Below are positions 37,790-52,700 of a DNA stretch of 64,000 bases, one piece after another. The stretch's first letter is position 1. Every line of letters starts with the position of its first letter. The position numbers and the translations under genes are program-made. The stretch is from Mesocentrotus franciscanus (taxonomy: Eukaryota > Echinodermata > Echinoidea > Camarodonta > Strongylocentrotidae). The stretch spans positions 30,597,047 to 30,661,046 of the forward strand of contig CP137674.1 of NCBI GenBank assembly GCA_037976565.1, read 5' to 3'. The notes beneath the pieces are model-generated. The model searched no databases. It was not told the DNA's origin and was given only the letters and a program-made list of their open reading frames with translations.

Positions 37790-40700
37790 TTTTTTTTTTT
37801 TGGGGGAGGTTCCTTGTCACATAACTTCCAACTCCATACATATTTCTTCCAATACCTGCGGGAGGTTTCGTAAATCCTTCAACATGCTGACTAGACTCTC
37901 CCTTCCCTTTGCTAGTGAACGCTACCACGTAGACCTCAAAGAGTGTAGCTGGCTCCAGATCATCAAGCACGAAACTCGAACTGTCTCCCGCTACCTCTTT
38001 CATTGTAAATGAATCTCCTGGCTGGAATGATCCGTCGTATGGCTTTCCTTTTACTTTGTAATATAGCTACAGAGAGAGAGAGAGAGAGAGAGAGAAAAGT
38101 GTGAGAGAGAGAGAGAGAGAGAAAAGTGAGAGAGAGAGAGAGAGAGAGAGAAAAGTGAGTGAGAGAGAGAGAGAAAGAAGAGAGAGAAAAGTGGGGAGAG
38201 AGAGAGAGGAAGAAAGAGAGAGAGGGAGAGAGAGAGAGATACAGAAAGAGAGAGAGAGAGACCCGAAAACGCAATTGTGGATAATGCTGTCATCCACTAT
38301 ATTGATGTATTGAGGTCCCATAAGGGATTTTTGCAATTGCTCCGGGAACGACTGGAAAAGTCTTTGTCCGTTTATTTTCAAAACACCAGTAAAAATGCAA
38401 CAGCAAACATTTTTCTGGGAGGAGGGGGCGACCGAAAGAGTTTTGTTTTAATGAGACTTGAATAGCCATCCGGTAAACTACACTGTGAAGCTTATTTGGC
38501 TCATCTGGGTCTTGAATTTACTCCTGATCGTTGATATACCAAAAAACACGATTCCCTTATTATTGGATCAAATATATTTGTATATCAAGATATTAACCCA
38601 ATTTAAGCAACCGGGTTAAACCCTTAAATGACATATTGCCAAAAGAAATTCGCAGCAGTACTTGTGTTTCGAAATTTCCTTATTGTTCCATGACTTAAAA
38701 TTGAAACATAGTCCGCTATTTTAAACTAGTCTAACAGAAAATACTGGAAACTTCTACTTAGAAAACACAATAACTGATAAAGAAGAGAACTCCAAAGAGA
38801 AGGTTTGACAAATTATTGCATTTCGGATACACAGAAACCATCATTAGATCTTTCCTTGAATTTAAGTTTTGAGGTTACCGTATAGGAGATGATTTTTCCA
38901 CGGGGGTACCTCGGCTCATTCCAGGTAATCATTAATGATTTTGATCTGCTGGAAACAGCCACCTCTTGGGGTTCACTAGGAACTGTAAAGCAGGAAATAA
39001 GATTATTTATAAAGTACAATACAAGTCAATAGTTGTATACGATTGTCTAATTTAGATGTAAAGCCTAAAACAACACAATCATAGCGTAAACAACTTTTTA
39101 CAAACTTCTCTTTGCGTTGTTTTATTGCTGTATTTTTTATGCAGAGAATTTTAGTGATTTTAACATCTACTGTAGATTCGTTTCATTTAAATGGACGGTT
39201 AAGTTTAAGATCTAGCTGAAGGATTTTCAATGTTCTCCACATTTATGTCCTACATCTGTTCTGCGATAAGCCTAATATTCCTGAACGTGTGCTGAACTGA
39301 ATTTATCCTTTAATATTTAATGATATTGCCTTAAGTATTAACATAACTACTTATCAACATCTTCGATAATTTTTTTCTAAATCTTTTATACTATTGCTGT
39401 GTGATTTTTTACCATTGTTGTTTTTGTACTTTGATGAAAGCATTATTATATATTGCAAATATCTTATTATTTTGTAAAAATTACAAAATCAGCCTTGAGC
39501 TTCATTTTATGTTTTTTGTTTAATAAATCCATTCAATTCGATACATGTTTGATCAATTTCTTAATACCTGGTGATTGGATACATCATCATGTGATTTGGG
39601 TGCCCACGCAGTCATTCCTTGCATACACTTAACTGAACACTATATATTCCTAGGGAATTATGGGATCCCATGGTATCGTAACAAACGCCCATGGATAGTA
39701 ACATCATGTACATGTACACATCCATACCACGAGTCCCGCCGTGGCACAAATGTCTTTTGGCAAGATATTAATGTTCATTTGCCACACTGCACCCAGGTGA
39801 GGTAAATGGGTACCCTGTATGAATGAATTCCTAGAATGATTGAGCACCTTTTCATGGTAGCTCGGCTAAAGCCGGGTGGTAATGCCATGATTCCAGGGAG
39901 AACAGTATTAAAGGTAACACAAAGTTTTGGTATGGGGTTATGAATTTGGTTCAAATAAACATATTGGAAGCATATGCGATTTTACAATATTCAATGATCG
40001 TTGTGCGCGGTTGAAATCGAGTCTAAAGTGCTGTAATTGTAAATAATAAACTCTTTATGTTGTATAACTCCCTCTCAAGACTGATTTTACTTTAGCTTTA
40101 AAACAATGTTTCTTGACTACAATCGACCGATTTGCTCTTCCCGTTTAGAAATTATATATCAGAACTGCATATTCTGAGATTTTCATGGTAGCAGCTACCA
40201 TAGAATGACCTAAGGCGCTATTTGAAATATTTGAAATTTACCGGGAGCACCGGTAAATGTTTTAAAATTAAATTTGCTCGAAAGCAGAAGTGTTTTAGGG
40301 GCTAAATTTGTGGTGCTTACAATACATCCACAGGGGCATCCAAATATATCAACATTTTAAAGAACTATTATCCATCTAATTTTCAAAATTTCCCCAAACT
40401 TTGAATTACCTTTAATACTGATGAGGCTATCCTGGGTAAAAAAAAACTATTATTATTATTTGTCATTGCAAAATCTTTCAAACATCAACAAAAGACAATT
40501 TTTATAGCCTTGTGCGACACCTATTGAAACGTGCGAACATTTCAATGACGTTCTTATGTAATCCGAAGATGACTTCTACATAGCCAATACACTACGGTAT
40601 TGAAATTGCCCTTGAGTTGATTTCTTGAAAGTTTCCTGTTCTACAGGTTCCATGAACATGTGTTTTCTTATAGCTTGTGTTTCCATGTTACTCAACGTTT

Positions 40701-43700
40701 CTTTCCTTCTTTCCCTTTTCTCAATTATGGGGGTGATCATATTTCTACAATAATTATTTTGATCTACATAGGACATCATAGAAATGAGACTATGCATATA
40801 TCGTACTTCCTTCTGATGTAATCCTGACAACGGGTGGGTCTGGGCTTGAGTCACCAACACCTACAATGGTCTCCGCCTTGACCTGTATAATTAAAGAAAA
40901 ACATGGGGATAGAAAAGGGAGATGAAGACCGGGAAAGTACAGAGTAGAACAAAGTATGGACAAATTAGCGATTGACCTCGAATGGATACACGGAAAAAAA
41001 TATGGACCTCCTGACATTCTTTTCTTCCAATAAGCACGAATGGTTTATCATGTATGCTTATATCAGAAATAAAAAAGATACCAAGGTGGTTTTTTTTAAA
41101 AACAATACTAATATTTAATTTCTTTTATTCTTTATTTCATTAGAAAACTCGGAAAAAAACTACAGATTTGCTTCTTCTGGTTACATTAGGCGTCATCCTT
41201 TTAATTTCATCCCCTATGTTCTATAATGAGTTGCCTTACAACAGACACATAGTGAAGCTTCACCTCTTTCAGTAAACTTAGTAAAATGAAAGATTGAAGA
41301 TGCCATATCTGCAGAACATGTCGACAGAAACTGTGTATATTGATGGACACTATTTAAACCATGGGTCCATTTTCACAGCCTGGTAAAGGGGCGGTAAGTG
41401 CTAGGCTCATGTCCAAATTTCGTCGGCACCTAATCATGATTAGTTTCCCTTTTGCGCACTTTGTTTCCTTTAGTTCCAGAATCTGTGGGAATTTTTGCAT
41501 TTATGGGGCTTTATTCTGATGAGTGCAAGGCGAAACGCTTTAATCTGCTTCTTTTCAATATCATTATATTACTTATCGTTCCCATCGCTCCTTGTTATCG
41601 AATCATGCGTATATCCTCATTATAAATAGACAGAATCGCGTTAAATAACGCTTTCACGAATCACACTTGCCTGAACTGAATAATTCGTGTCCGCCTGGAG
41701 ACCGGGAATAACTGTGGACAACCTGTAGTTAATGTCAGAGCAAAGCCCGTCCCGACACGGAAAGCTGATGTTTCTGGGCGTGGAACCATTATCAAACGTC
41801 TCCCAGTAGAGAATGTAGTAACCTATTATCCTGCCTAGAGGAGGGTTGGGTGACATCCATTCTACTGTGATTCTTTCCTTGTCGGAAGATGGCAAATTTA
41901 CTTCGATTGGTGGTGCTGGCTCTGTAATGTACACATCATGGAGAAAAGTTGAAGGATGATTATGGTCGAACCAACTTGATGATCCAGCACACGTTGGAAA
42001 ATTTTAAAAATAATATTATGTTTCGTTTACTGTCGATTTGTATCAATAAAAGATCTTTATAAGAGGACCCACTGAATGGTAACGTTGGCGAAATAATTCA
42101 ACAAGCAATAAAAAAAGACATGTAGATGATAATTGTATTGACTGTGATTTCAAAACAAGCAAAAAATTTCGAAGCAATAATATTATCTTCTTTTACTCGC
42201 ACATTGTACACACGCACACTCAGAACCAGTACCCCCCTGGACAATGTTTTGGGTGCACGAAATCTAGAATTCAAGATAACTCTCTTACGTCTTATCTTAT
42301 GACTGGAAATAAATACTTAATTAGGGTTCTAGGAAAATTACGCCCCAAGGAGAATAACCCACCGGAAAATTATGCCCCGTAAAAATTCCCCCTAGGACAA
42401 CTACCCCAATGAGGACAATAACACCCCTCCCCCCCACCACCACAAAAAACAAAATCTGCTTTAAAAAAAAAAAACTTATAATCAGGGTAGACTTCCCCTG
42501 AACAAGGGGAGGGGAGTAATTTTCGGGGTTGGTTGTCCTTGATTGTCCTTTACTTAATTAGGGATCTATTTATTAAAAAAAAATTCTCTATGAACTTTTA
42601 ATTTTTTGTTGGGGGAGGAAATGAAAAAAGGGTAAATAATTTAACAACAAAACAAATAAAGGAATTGTACAAGTACATGTTCATTAGTTCTTGTAGATGA
42701 TCAAATCTAAATGTTAAAACTGTTTAAGCACAAAATGGTTGACATCGTTAACAAAGAACTATATTTGAAAAAAGATATAATTTTCGTCATTACGCAAATA
42801 GATTTTTTTTCATCGTTAATGAAACTAGAAGACATGCGTTGTGAGACCTACTTGCTTCATTTGTCTGTGCCCAAATCGGTAGACTATACACCCCTGCTAG
42901 TTTATAGTTCAAAGCTCTGATCCTAATGCTGTAATTCGAATAGGAGATGAGGTCAGATATCTCAAGCTCAGGTTCTGTGCTAGCTGACACATTACCATGA
43001 TAAACCACGTCTCCTGGAAATGAACAACAGGAATAATAATAATAGCTTCTCATAAAGTGCTCATATCCGTCACACAGTGACGCTCATGGCCCTTAGACAT
43101 TATTACCCTGCTTATAGCCGATCCGCCAAAGTAACTAGCACTCAAACATAATCAGGTACCGATTTACAATTGAGTGGAGAGTTGAAATGTAACGTCTTGC
43201 TTAAAGGGATTGGGTATCTTTGCCTCAGATTCTAAACAAAATCCTGGAATTAGCTCATGCTGCAATCATAATTATAAACCTTTGTTATAGGTCAGTCAGA
43301 AATCCCACATACCACTGACAAATACACCCTCTTGTTTACAGCAATACTTCTGTACTGACCAGCATTCATCATTGATCGAGATCATGCGTAGACATATTAG
43401 AATACAGATGGCATAATCATTTAATGTTTTAAAATGGCAAAACATTATTCGGCAATATGACCTATCCGCTCATTTCTAAAAATAATTGCTAACAATTTAT
43501 TGATTAGCGCTTATAATAAACATAAATATTTATCTATTCGGTGTCATATAAGTAGCATAATTATTCGTCGAATCTATCAATTCCATCTACCAGAGGTTAA
43601 AAAAACAGGTAATTTTTACAAAGAAATATGACACTAGAAAATATTTTCATTCAGCAATAGCAAGCAAGTCAGCTACGTAGATCCATTTTGTAATGATATT

Positions 43701-46700
43701 ACCTTGAAATTATAGATGAAGTTATCCCTCATCATTCTCACACATGAAATGAGAACAATTTATATGGTTTCAATGAATTGTAGAAGCACCATCAGGGATG
43801 ATGTCAAGGGCAGATATTTTTGTCATTCTTTTTGTACTCTACTTTTAAACAAGCAATCTCTGGGATTCCACCTCATTTAGCACTCGACCAGGTATTCATT
43901 CTCGCTTTCCTCTTTAGGTTACCTGCAGAATTGGAGAGCATCACCTCGTAGCTTGAGATTGGTCCATTCCGATCACCACATTCTGGTTTCTCCCAAGTGA
44001 AGACAATTCTGCGTCTCTTGAAGGGAGTGGACTGGATATTAGTTGGAGGACCAGAAGGATCTGTCAAATTAAAGGAAGGAAACTCATTCTCATTCATTTT
44101 TCATAGTCTTCCATTTTTCCCTCATCTACATTTTCATTGAGTTCGTAATCATTTTCTTTGTCTTCTTAACCATTCTCTAACCCCTGTAGTATACTTTTAT
44201 ATAATTCTTTTTGTCTTTCTAAACAGAAATTTCAGGCCAGCTTATTTCATGTAACATATTCTCCAATGATATTTTGCATGGTCTTATTCAAAGTATATTC
44301 GTACCACTCCCAGTTAAGATATTATGGACTATTAGATTTGCACGACGAGAACGTGGACTGCCACATGTGACATCCTTTTATCCTTTTAAGGCACTGGCAG
44401 TGCCCGGCAGTGCCTTAAAAGGATGTCACATTGCCTTAAAAGGATTTCACATGTGGCAGTCCACGTTCTCGTCGTGCAAATCTAAAAGACCCTAATGGTT
44501 CTCCTTGTGTTCAAATTAGTCAGATAGAGAATTGACCTAATAGATATTGAGACGTAGTTTGGGTTAGCCGTATTGTCAGCTCTCACGCGCGCACCCACAC
44601 ACACACGGTCACTCTCATACTCACATCATTAACACACACACTCACCCACCCGCACACACGCCCACACACAATACTAACGTGAATATCCTGTAGTAGCTGC
44701 TCGGGAATCCGAATCCCTATAACCGCTACTGGTTCTGCCTCTCACGAACACCATGTACTCAGAGTTGGGACGCAACTCCAGGACATTGAAGGTAAAAGTT
44801 GAACCATTGACGGTCCCTGCTAAATTCATTATAGGGCCAATCGAGGTATTCTCACACCTATCGCCTTGAAGAACATAGTACATGATTTCATAATGCGTAG
44901 GCTGGCATGGAGGCGAGGAAGGAGGTCCCCATGATACTGTTAGACCAGTAGTGCCAATGTCTTTCTGATGTTGGGTAAGCTCTAAAATAACCGGCCTTCC
45001 AGGAGCTGATAAGTGCACAGAAAGGAAGGAATAAACATTTTATTCGGGCGTCCAATAATTAATTGATAACACTGTGATTTTACTAAATCTAATCTTTATC
45101 TTTAGAATATGTATAGACTTCAATTAAATTTAGTTTTTTCTGATGTATGTTAGATATGTATTATTCATGAGCCTTTAACTAGGCTAGCAGTAAAAGCTAT
45201 ATTCCTATCTTGGAGCAACATCAAGAGATGGACTGTATTAAAGCCGATTTGAATTGGAATTTGAATCGTGCAGTTTCCCATGCTTTCCCTTAGAACCAAT
45301 TTTTCTTTCATCGCCCACAATGCCAACGTGTACAACGGATGAATTGCAACATTCATGTCTTTATAAGCAATACACATGTACGGTAGGCCTATATCTCATT
45401 TAGCAAACCTGATATATTAGTCATTGCCATTTCCATATGCCAGTCACTCCTTCTCAGTGGGGTAGTAACTACTCTTATTCTGAAGCGATATTCTGTGCAA
45501 GCATGAAGACCAGTTATTAGTACATCGTTTCTTCGTGTGTGCGATGTAGGCCGGACTGTTCTCCCCCCACCAGTAGGATCATAGACATCGTATTCATAGC
45601 CACCCAGAACACCATGTAGGCTTTCACAAGAGGGTTCCTCCCACACAAAACGCAAGGAGTGGGCAGTAGAGGTGTACGACACTGACTCGATGGCAGAGGG
45701 GTCTGTGAATAAAATCACAGTGTTGAATAGTTAATTAACAACATAGCAAATGTAAGTAGATATAAGAGGTAAATTCAAAACAGAAATAGAAAACAGGATT
45801 TCGGATGTACTTAATTAAACCAGATAAAAAAATAGAATTAATTATTACGGAAAGTGACAATATTTCTCTTATAATTTAGAATTTCATCGTAAGGGTCACG
45901 TAAGGCTCTCCGTTATAACATAACATTACAACAAAAGTAGTAGGTCCTTTGTCTTCCCGGGCCTACAGAACACCACAGAGAGTAGACGAACACCAGGACA
46001 AAATAATGATTCGATACGTTTTTTTATTAAGTGGACTTACTTGTCATGTCATGCATTACGAAATTTAGTATTCCGTGGCGTATCTCGGGATTATGGTAAA
46101 CAAAACTGGAAAATTTTAGATTTCTTTCAAATGTTAAACAATTACTAATCACTTTAAACGGCTTTGCATTTGCCCTTTGTCTTATATATTTTAAAAAGCC
46201 TGATGATAATTTGCATTAAAATAAATCTTGAACCATAGAGAGAATACTGTATAAAAACTATATCTTAACAATCAGGGGCGGCGATTTCTTTTCATGACCG
46301 GGGCGAAATGCGAGGGGAAATTTGTATTCCGTTGGTATCACAGTGATACCAACGGAATATAGATTTTTTAAAACAATATTTACTCGTACATTGTGAAGGA
46401 TATTATGCGAGGGAGCGTAACGACCGAGCGAGAAGATTTTTGCATTTTTATTAGTCTAAACGCTGCACTCTTGGGCCCTCCTGAGCCTTAAAGTGTGTTG
46501 CAGTCTTTAAGGTTTTATATTATAATGATATTTATCTTCTCTTTATACCCTTCTCTTTCTCTTTTGCGTGTTTTGTGCTCCCTTCAAGTGCCACCTGGAG
46601 CAAGTGCGCCTTCCTCCCCCCTCGTAGATACGCCAACGTTAGTACATGTATTAGCATAATTGTTTACAAACCTCCATATCGTGTGTTTCCACTAACATTC

Positions 46701-49700
46701 ATAGGTAAGCTCTCTGCTCTACTAATCACAGCTATGATGGAGATGTTATAAGTTGCGTAATATTCCAAGTCTGAAAGGTATTCGTAGACATATGTGAAAC
46801 GTGGTGTGACGTTGAGTTCGTAGACTGGAGCATCTATTACAGAAACACCTTGACATGCCTTACGTGAGACGAGTTGATATGATACCTTGTAGTAATCCAC
46901 ATTGCATTGAGACGGAACACGCCAGTAAACTGTCAGGCTGTGTTGATCCTCAGTTGCATAAGCGGATGCAATTGTGACTATATTCAATACAAAGAAAGAG
47001 AAAAATATAAAATTTTAATCTTGCGAAATATCGTACATCTCAGGAGGGCGGTTTGTATTCTAGTAGGGTAATATTACACCGACCAATATCCATAACACAG
47101 AGAACCGCCTATTAGTCGTGCATCTCCATCCTTCCATCGTATTACATTTTCGTGGACTTCCGAGCTTAATCTTCTCTGTACCCAAAGATGAAGCTAAATA
47201 TAGTTATTTTTACCTGTGTAAAGATTGAACATGTTTTTTACATATTTCTTTTTTAAAGTTAAAGAATGTAATAACTTCTATCCAACATAGAGGATATCGT
47301 TGATTGCATGCAGTGAGCACAGGAATTGTAAGCCTGTCTATAGCTGGGTTATGTATTGGAGCGCCTTAAGCATCATAGGACAAAGCGTGATACAAAAAAC
47401 AGATTTGATCTGTGTTTTTTTTGGTTATCCTTTTACCTCTTTTAATGATATATGTACACTCTCTAATCAATACAGGGTCCATATCTGATCCACCGTTGAT
47501 TATTATAATTATTAAACAAATTATAATGCATGACGTATCTAAAATTAAATAAAAAGAGGCTTACATATTGAGTTAAGAATCCCCGCCCCCGTACTATCAT
47601 TTTAATGGGTGAAATTCTTTACGAAAATTCCTCGAAAATAGGTTAAACGCTTAAAAAATAAAGTTCTTTCGTCAATAAAACTTAATGACTGAGATTTAAG
47701 GAAATTTAAATTTAAAAAACGACACTGTAAAGGGGGCAAAAGATATTAATCCCTACCTGAAAGTCCCTAAATGTCTCGAAGAAATTAATGATCCTTGAAT
47801 GTTCAATATAATGTTGTACATGTATATGGATTATGTTGCCAAGGAAACCTTGGTATCACTATAAGAATGTGATCTCTCCCCAAAATATTCTTTAAATACG
47901 CAGTTTTGGAACGAAATTCATATAATTAGAATACATGACAATTCAATCACGAAGGTGATTCTAAAAAGTATTATCTTTGTACTATTTGACCCCCACTCCG
48001 GGGTCCAAGGGACCGCATGCGTGTTCCCAAAATCTGCGGTAAAGGGGTACTTTTTCGCCCGACAAAAAAGTCCGGCCCGCATTGACTTTCACATCGGAGA
48101 TAGGGGGTGCTTTCGAAGGAATGGAACAAGCATACGCATACCCTAAATATTAAACACTGAGTGTGGGGGGTATTTGAAACTTACAAGTAACTCCTGTTAC
48201 ACCGACAGCATAAGACACATTTCCAGCATTCCACGGATCCTTGTTGACGGAATTGATATTCAGTTCATACATCGTGCAAGCCTCAAGACCGTTGAACTCT
48301 ATTGATGAGTTTGAAATTTCATGCAAATATGTTCCCCCAACCGATGCCCTACTTCTTTGACCATCCTTGTAGATTCTTGGAAAGTAGTAATAGAACACTC
48401 CATTCACATTTCTACAGTTGAGAGGTTGCCAGGTGAATCCTAATCTTGACGGAGACGTCCTTTCTGGATTAACCCTGACATTTGTAATGTTGGACGGTGC
48501 TAAAAGAGAATCAGAAATGTAAAAGAACATACCTAAATCCGTTCAAACCTGACCTGTTGTTTGCTTACGTAGTATGGCTAGCGTGAAGGTTGAAGGGAAT
48601 ATACAGTGCGTCCCAGAAAAAACGAAACCGAGAATTATCGATGCTTTATCATAACTTAATCACAATTATAATTAATAATGACACATATTTGTAAAGCTTA
48701 GATCCTCCTCTTTCATTTGATGCAACTCGTATGATGCATATTTCACGCATGAGTGATTAAAAACAATTTGAAGAAGGGGTACCAAAAAGTCATTTGGCGG
48801 GCGGTATCTGAATTTCAAAAAGAAAATCACATTTCTAGAAAGTTCAATTTCTGCCCTTTCATATGACACCTCAACCAGAAAAAATGAGCCAGGACTAACA
48901 AAGTTCTGTTTGTTTAAAGTAATGCTTGCATTTCCATAATTTGATTAAACGAGTTCATTTTCACTGGCTGGCTGCCGTAGCAACAAACAGAGTTGACAAA
49001 AGACTTAACTCCGTTTCGTTGACGATCAGCCATGCATCAAAGAAGACGAAAGACTTGATGCATGGCTGATCGTCAACGAAACGGAGTTTTTCCCAACGGC
49101 AGCGCAATTTTACGGACAAAATCCCGACAGGTGGGGTGTCGAACCCCCACACCCCCCTTTAGCGACGCCCCTGACTGTACATCGCAACCAAATTGTACCA
49201 CTTATAATTGGCATAAATCGAAAGGCTTGGAATTTATATTCTTACACCTATGCGTATATATATATATATGCAGTGAATCTAATACAAATACGGACTGGTA
49301 GGATGTGTAATATAGCATTTTTGGACTGCCGAAGGGAGTTACAATTACAACATCGCAACCAAATTGTACCACTTATAATTGGCATAAATCGAAAGTCTTG
49401 GAATTTATATTCTTACACCTATGCGTATGTATATGCAGTGAATCTAATACAAATATGGACTGGTAGGATGTGTAATATAGCATTTTTGGACTGCCGAAGG
49501 GAGTTACAATTATTTTTCCAATGGGGTTATATTTTCATTAAGCATGCAGTGCCGAGGGAAAATACTCCCTTGCTAACCGGGAATGAAATACTGTATGTTG
49601 ATAACGATCTTTGCCATCGATATCACGTGACATGCTTTGGACCAATCACAAATTTGATTCTGTAAGAGATATCTAATATTCATTACTACAACACGGATAA

Positions 49701-52700
49701 CAAAATATTTCACCTTGTACATTATTTTCTTTAAGATTTCTTTAAGAAAGATTATTTGCATATATTTTCATTACTCACGTCCCGGCCTGGTCTCTGAATA
49801 GCCAGTCGTGGGTTCACTCTGCCCGGCACTATTTACAGCTGTGACTGCGATCTGGTATTGCGAGTAAGGCTCCAACCCCACTAGATTAGTGTGTCGTGTA
49901 GAGGTGGTAATCACTTCCAACTCTGTTTGGTTGGTTTCTGGTGAAGAGCAGGCACGCTTTTGATAGAGACTGTAGCGTATGATGAAGTATTCAGGAGAGC
50001 ATTGACTAGATGACAGTGCCCAGCTCACTTCAATTTGTGTGGTTGAAGATGAAAACTGTAGGGCTTCTACACTTGCGGGTTCTGGACATAAGTTTGAAAT
50101 ATAAAGGTTAACGGAACTTGCAATTTTCAAATTAAGTGGATGTATTTGGGGTTTTAAAAAAAGTAAGAACGCTTAAAGTACGAGTAATGATGGCATTATA
50201 ACCAAGTTTGACTACCATGTACTTCTGAAAATTCCTCGCATGACAGACCTATGTTCTTAACATTTACATACGAAATACAATGTATTATTATTCAAGGAAA
50301 GGCATTACACTTTTAGCGTAGTGATATCAAATTTCTTTGATCTATCAAGTATAAAGAGGGAGTAGAAAACAGACTAACTTGCCATAATGAATGAGAAATA
50401 TAACGTATTGTAAATCAATTATAGCCCAAGCATTATTTTTGTTCAAACCAACGCAAATAAACACATAAATATGAAAAAAAAATATTCTTACGTATCAAAG
50501 ACGTGCTCACTGACAATATTTCTGAAGCGATCCCCAACTCGTCTTTGTTTCTAAATGCTGCGTTGATGTTATACGTAGTACAATCCTCCAGATCTTCAAT
50601 TATAGCAGTACCCGCCGCAGTATCAAATGACAAGGTTTGAGGAAAGCCATATTGCCCATCGGTGCTAACACTGATTTCTAATCCAGATAGGGCACTGCAT
50701 CCCCATGATTCCTCTGGTATTGCCTGTTATTAATATAAATATGAAAAAGGGGAAGAGTACGCCAATTTGACAAATTAGCAAAATGTAAGTTTACCACATT
50801 CACCGTCAAACCTAAAGCCCCAGTCCCATATAAAGCCGGACCAGCACGGACGAGCACGGACCACTCCGGACCGTCCCGGACCATGGTCTGGGGTGATCCG
50901 GGATGGTCCGGGATGTTTTGTTCAAAAAATCGCAACCGCCGACCGTCTCCCGGACCCAACACGGTACCACTACGGACCGCCCCGGATCGTCCGGGCATAG
51001 CCCCGGCAGCAGTACAGATCATTCCAGACCCAGCACGGAGCCGCCACGGACCGTCCTGACCACCCCGGTGCCAACACGGTGCCAACACGGATGACACCGG
51101 ACCATCCCGGTGCCAACACGGATCATCCCGGAACGCCCCGGTGCCAACACGGATCGCCCCGTGCAGGTCCGTGCTGGTCCAGGGTGATCCGTGTCGCCAC
51201 CGTGCTGGGTCCGGGATCATCCGTAGGGGCGCCGGGGTGATCCGGGGTCAATAACTCACTCCCGGACTGCCACGGATCAACACGGACCGCCCCGGCGCCA
51301 CTACGGATGACCCCGGACCCAGCACGGTGGCTACACGGATCACCCCGGATCAAACTATTGTCCCGGACCGTCCCGGACCACCCCGGCAGTTTTGACCTTC
51401 AAAACATCCGGGTCGACTCCCGGACCGCCCAGGACCATCCAGGACCATCCAGGACCATCCAGGACCATCCAGGACCATCCAGGACCATCCAGGACCACCC
51501 CGGTGCCAACACGGTGTCAACACGGACCGAATCCCGGATCACCCCGGATGGGGTCCGGGATGGTCCGGGACGGTCCGGGACGTATATGGGACTGTAGCTT
51601 TAGATTTTCAGTATACTCCGGACAAATCTTCATTGATGATTTCTTATTTTTGTAATATTAAAAAAAATGATACTTCGAGTGCACTTTTAGTAATGTGTAT
51701 CTCTGTGTATTTTAAATTGCGGCATTTGGGTCTGTTTATAAAGTGCTCATACAGAAAATGTAAACCCTTTTTTCTTCTTCCCCCAATTAAGCGAATTTTA
51801 ATTATTGATATTAAGTATAAATTGAACTGAAATGTGTTTCTTAATAGTAATAATAAGAAATTAAATGCATTGAAATCATTTTAGCTCACCTCCCAATCCA
51901 AAGTGATGGATGTTTGACCTCTATTTCTCACAGATAAAACAGGCGCCTCAGAAGGTGCTGGAAAAGGATTACAACAAAAACGAAGACAATTAAGTTTTTT
52001 TGGTTGTAATTCAGTTGCTGGTTAATACAAATATCTATACAATATTCACGTCACGTGAATATTGTACTGTCTACAAATTATTTTGCCTTTAGGGTGAATC
52101 CACAACATTGAGAATTGTGTACAAGATGTTCATAATTGGTTTAACTCACATTCACTAAAATTAAATCTCGCCAAATGCGAATTTGTAATTTATGGTTCTA
52201 AGACTCAGTTAGAGAAGATTTCCATCACTTCAATTAGTCTTGCTGGAGATGAAACTACCTTATCCAATGTATGTCGCAACCTTGGTGTGTTTCTCGACTC
52301 AAATATGACAATGTCTACACACATTCAATATGTATCAAAATCAGTACGTTATCAGTTACGCAATTTAGGTTTTATTCGTAAATATCTTAACCGTAGTGCC
52401 ACTGAGAAAATTACTCATGCTTTAATCTCATCTCGCTTGGATTTTGGTAATGGCCTTTTGTTTGGTTCGCCTCACAACCTACTCGCAAAATTACAAAAAT
52501 TACAGAATGCTGCTGCTCGTGTCGTGACCCTCTCCAACAAGTACAGTCACATCACACCAGTCCTCAAATCACTCCAATGATTGCCCGTAGAAGAACGTGT
52601 TGTTTTCAAGATTATTTTATTATTATTTCACTGTATACATGGCTCTGCTCCGCAGTACAACATCGGCTTGATCAAGCATTACATTCCCTCTAGACAGCTA

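Noticed and set aside
37963..38381. Leu/Ser-rich frames of about 100 codons
   Set aside because: Translation of the GA/CT microsatellite; only the RPTP exon 18 frame beside it is real.
46273..46630. Possible further hAT-like element starting CAGGGGCGGCG
   Set aside because: No matching right terminus or 8-bp duplication was found, so only the internal palindrome is reported.
50678..51220. 180-codon minus-strand frame, collagen-like in places
   Set aside because: Made of CCGGACC/CACGGA repeat words inside fold-back element 2, and it overlaps the true RPTP exon 7 start.
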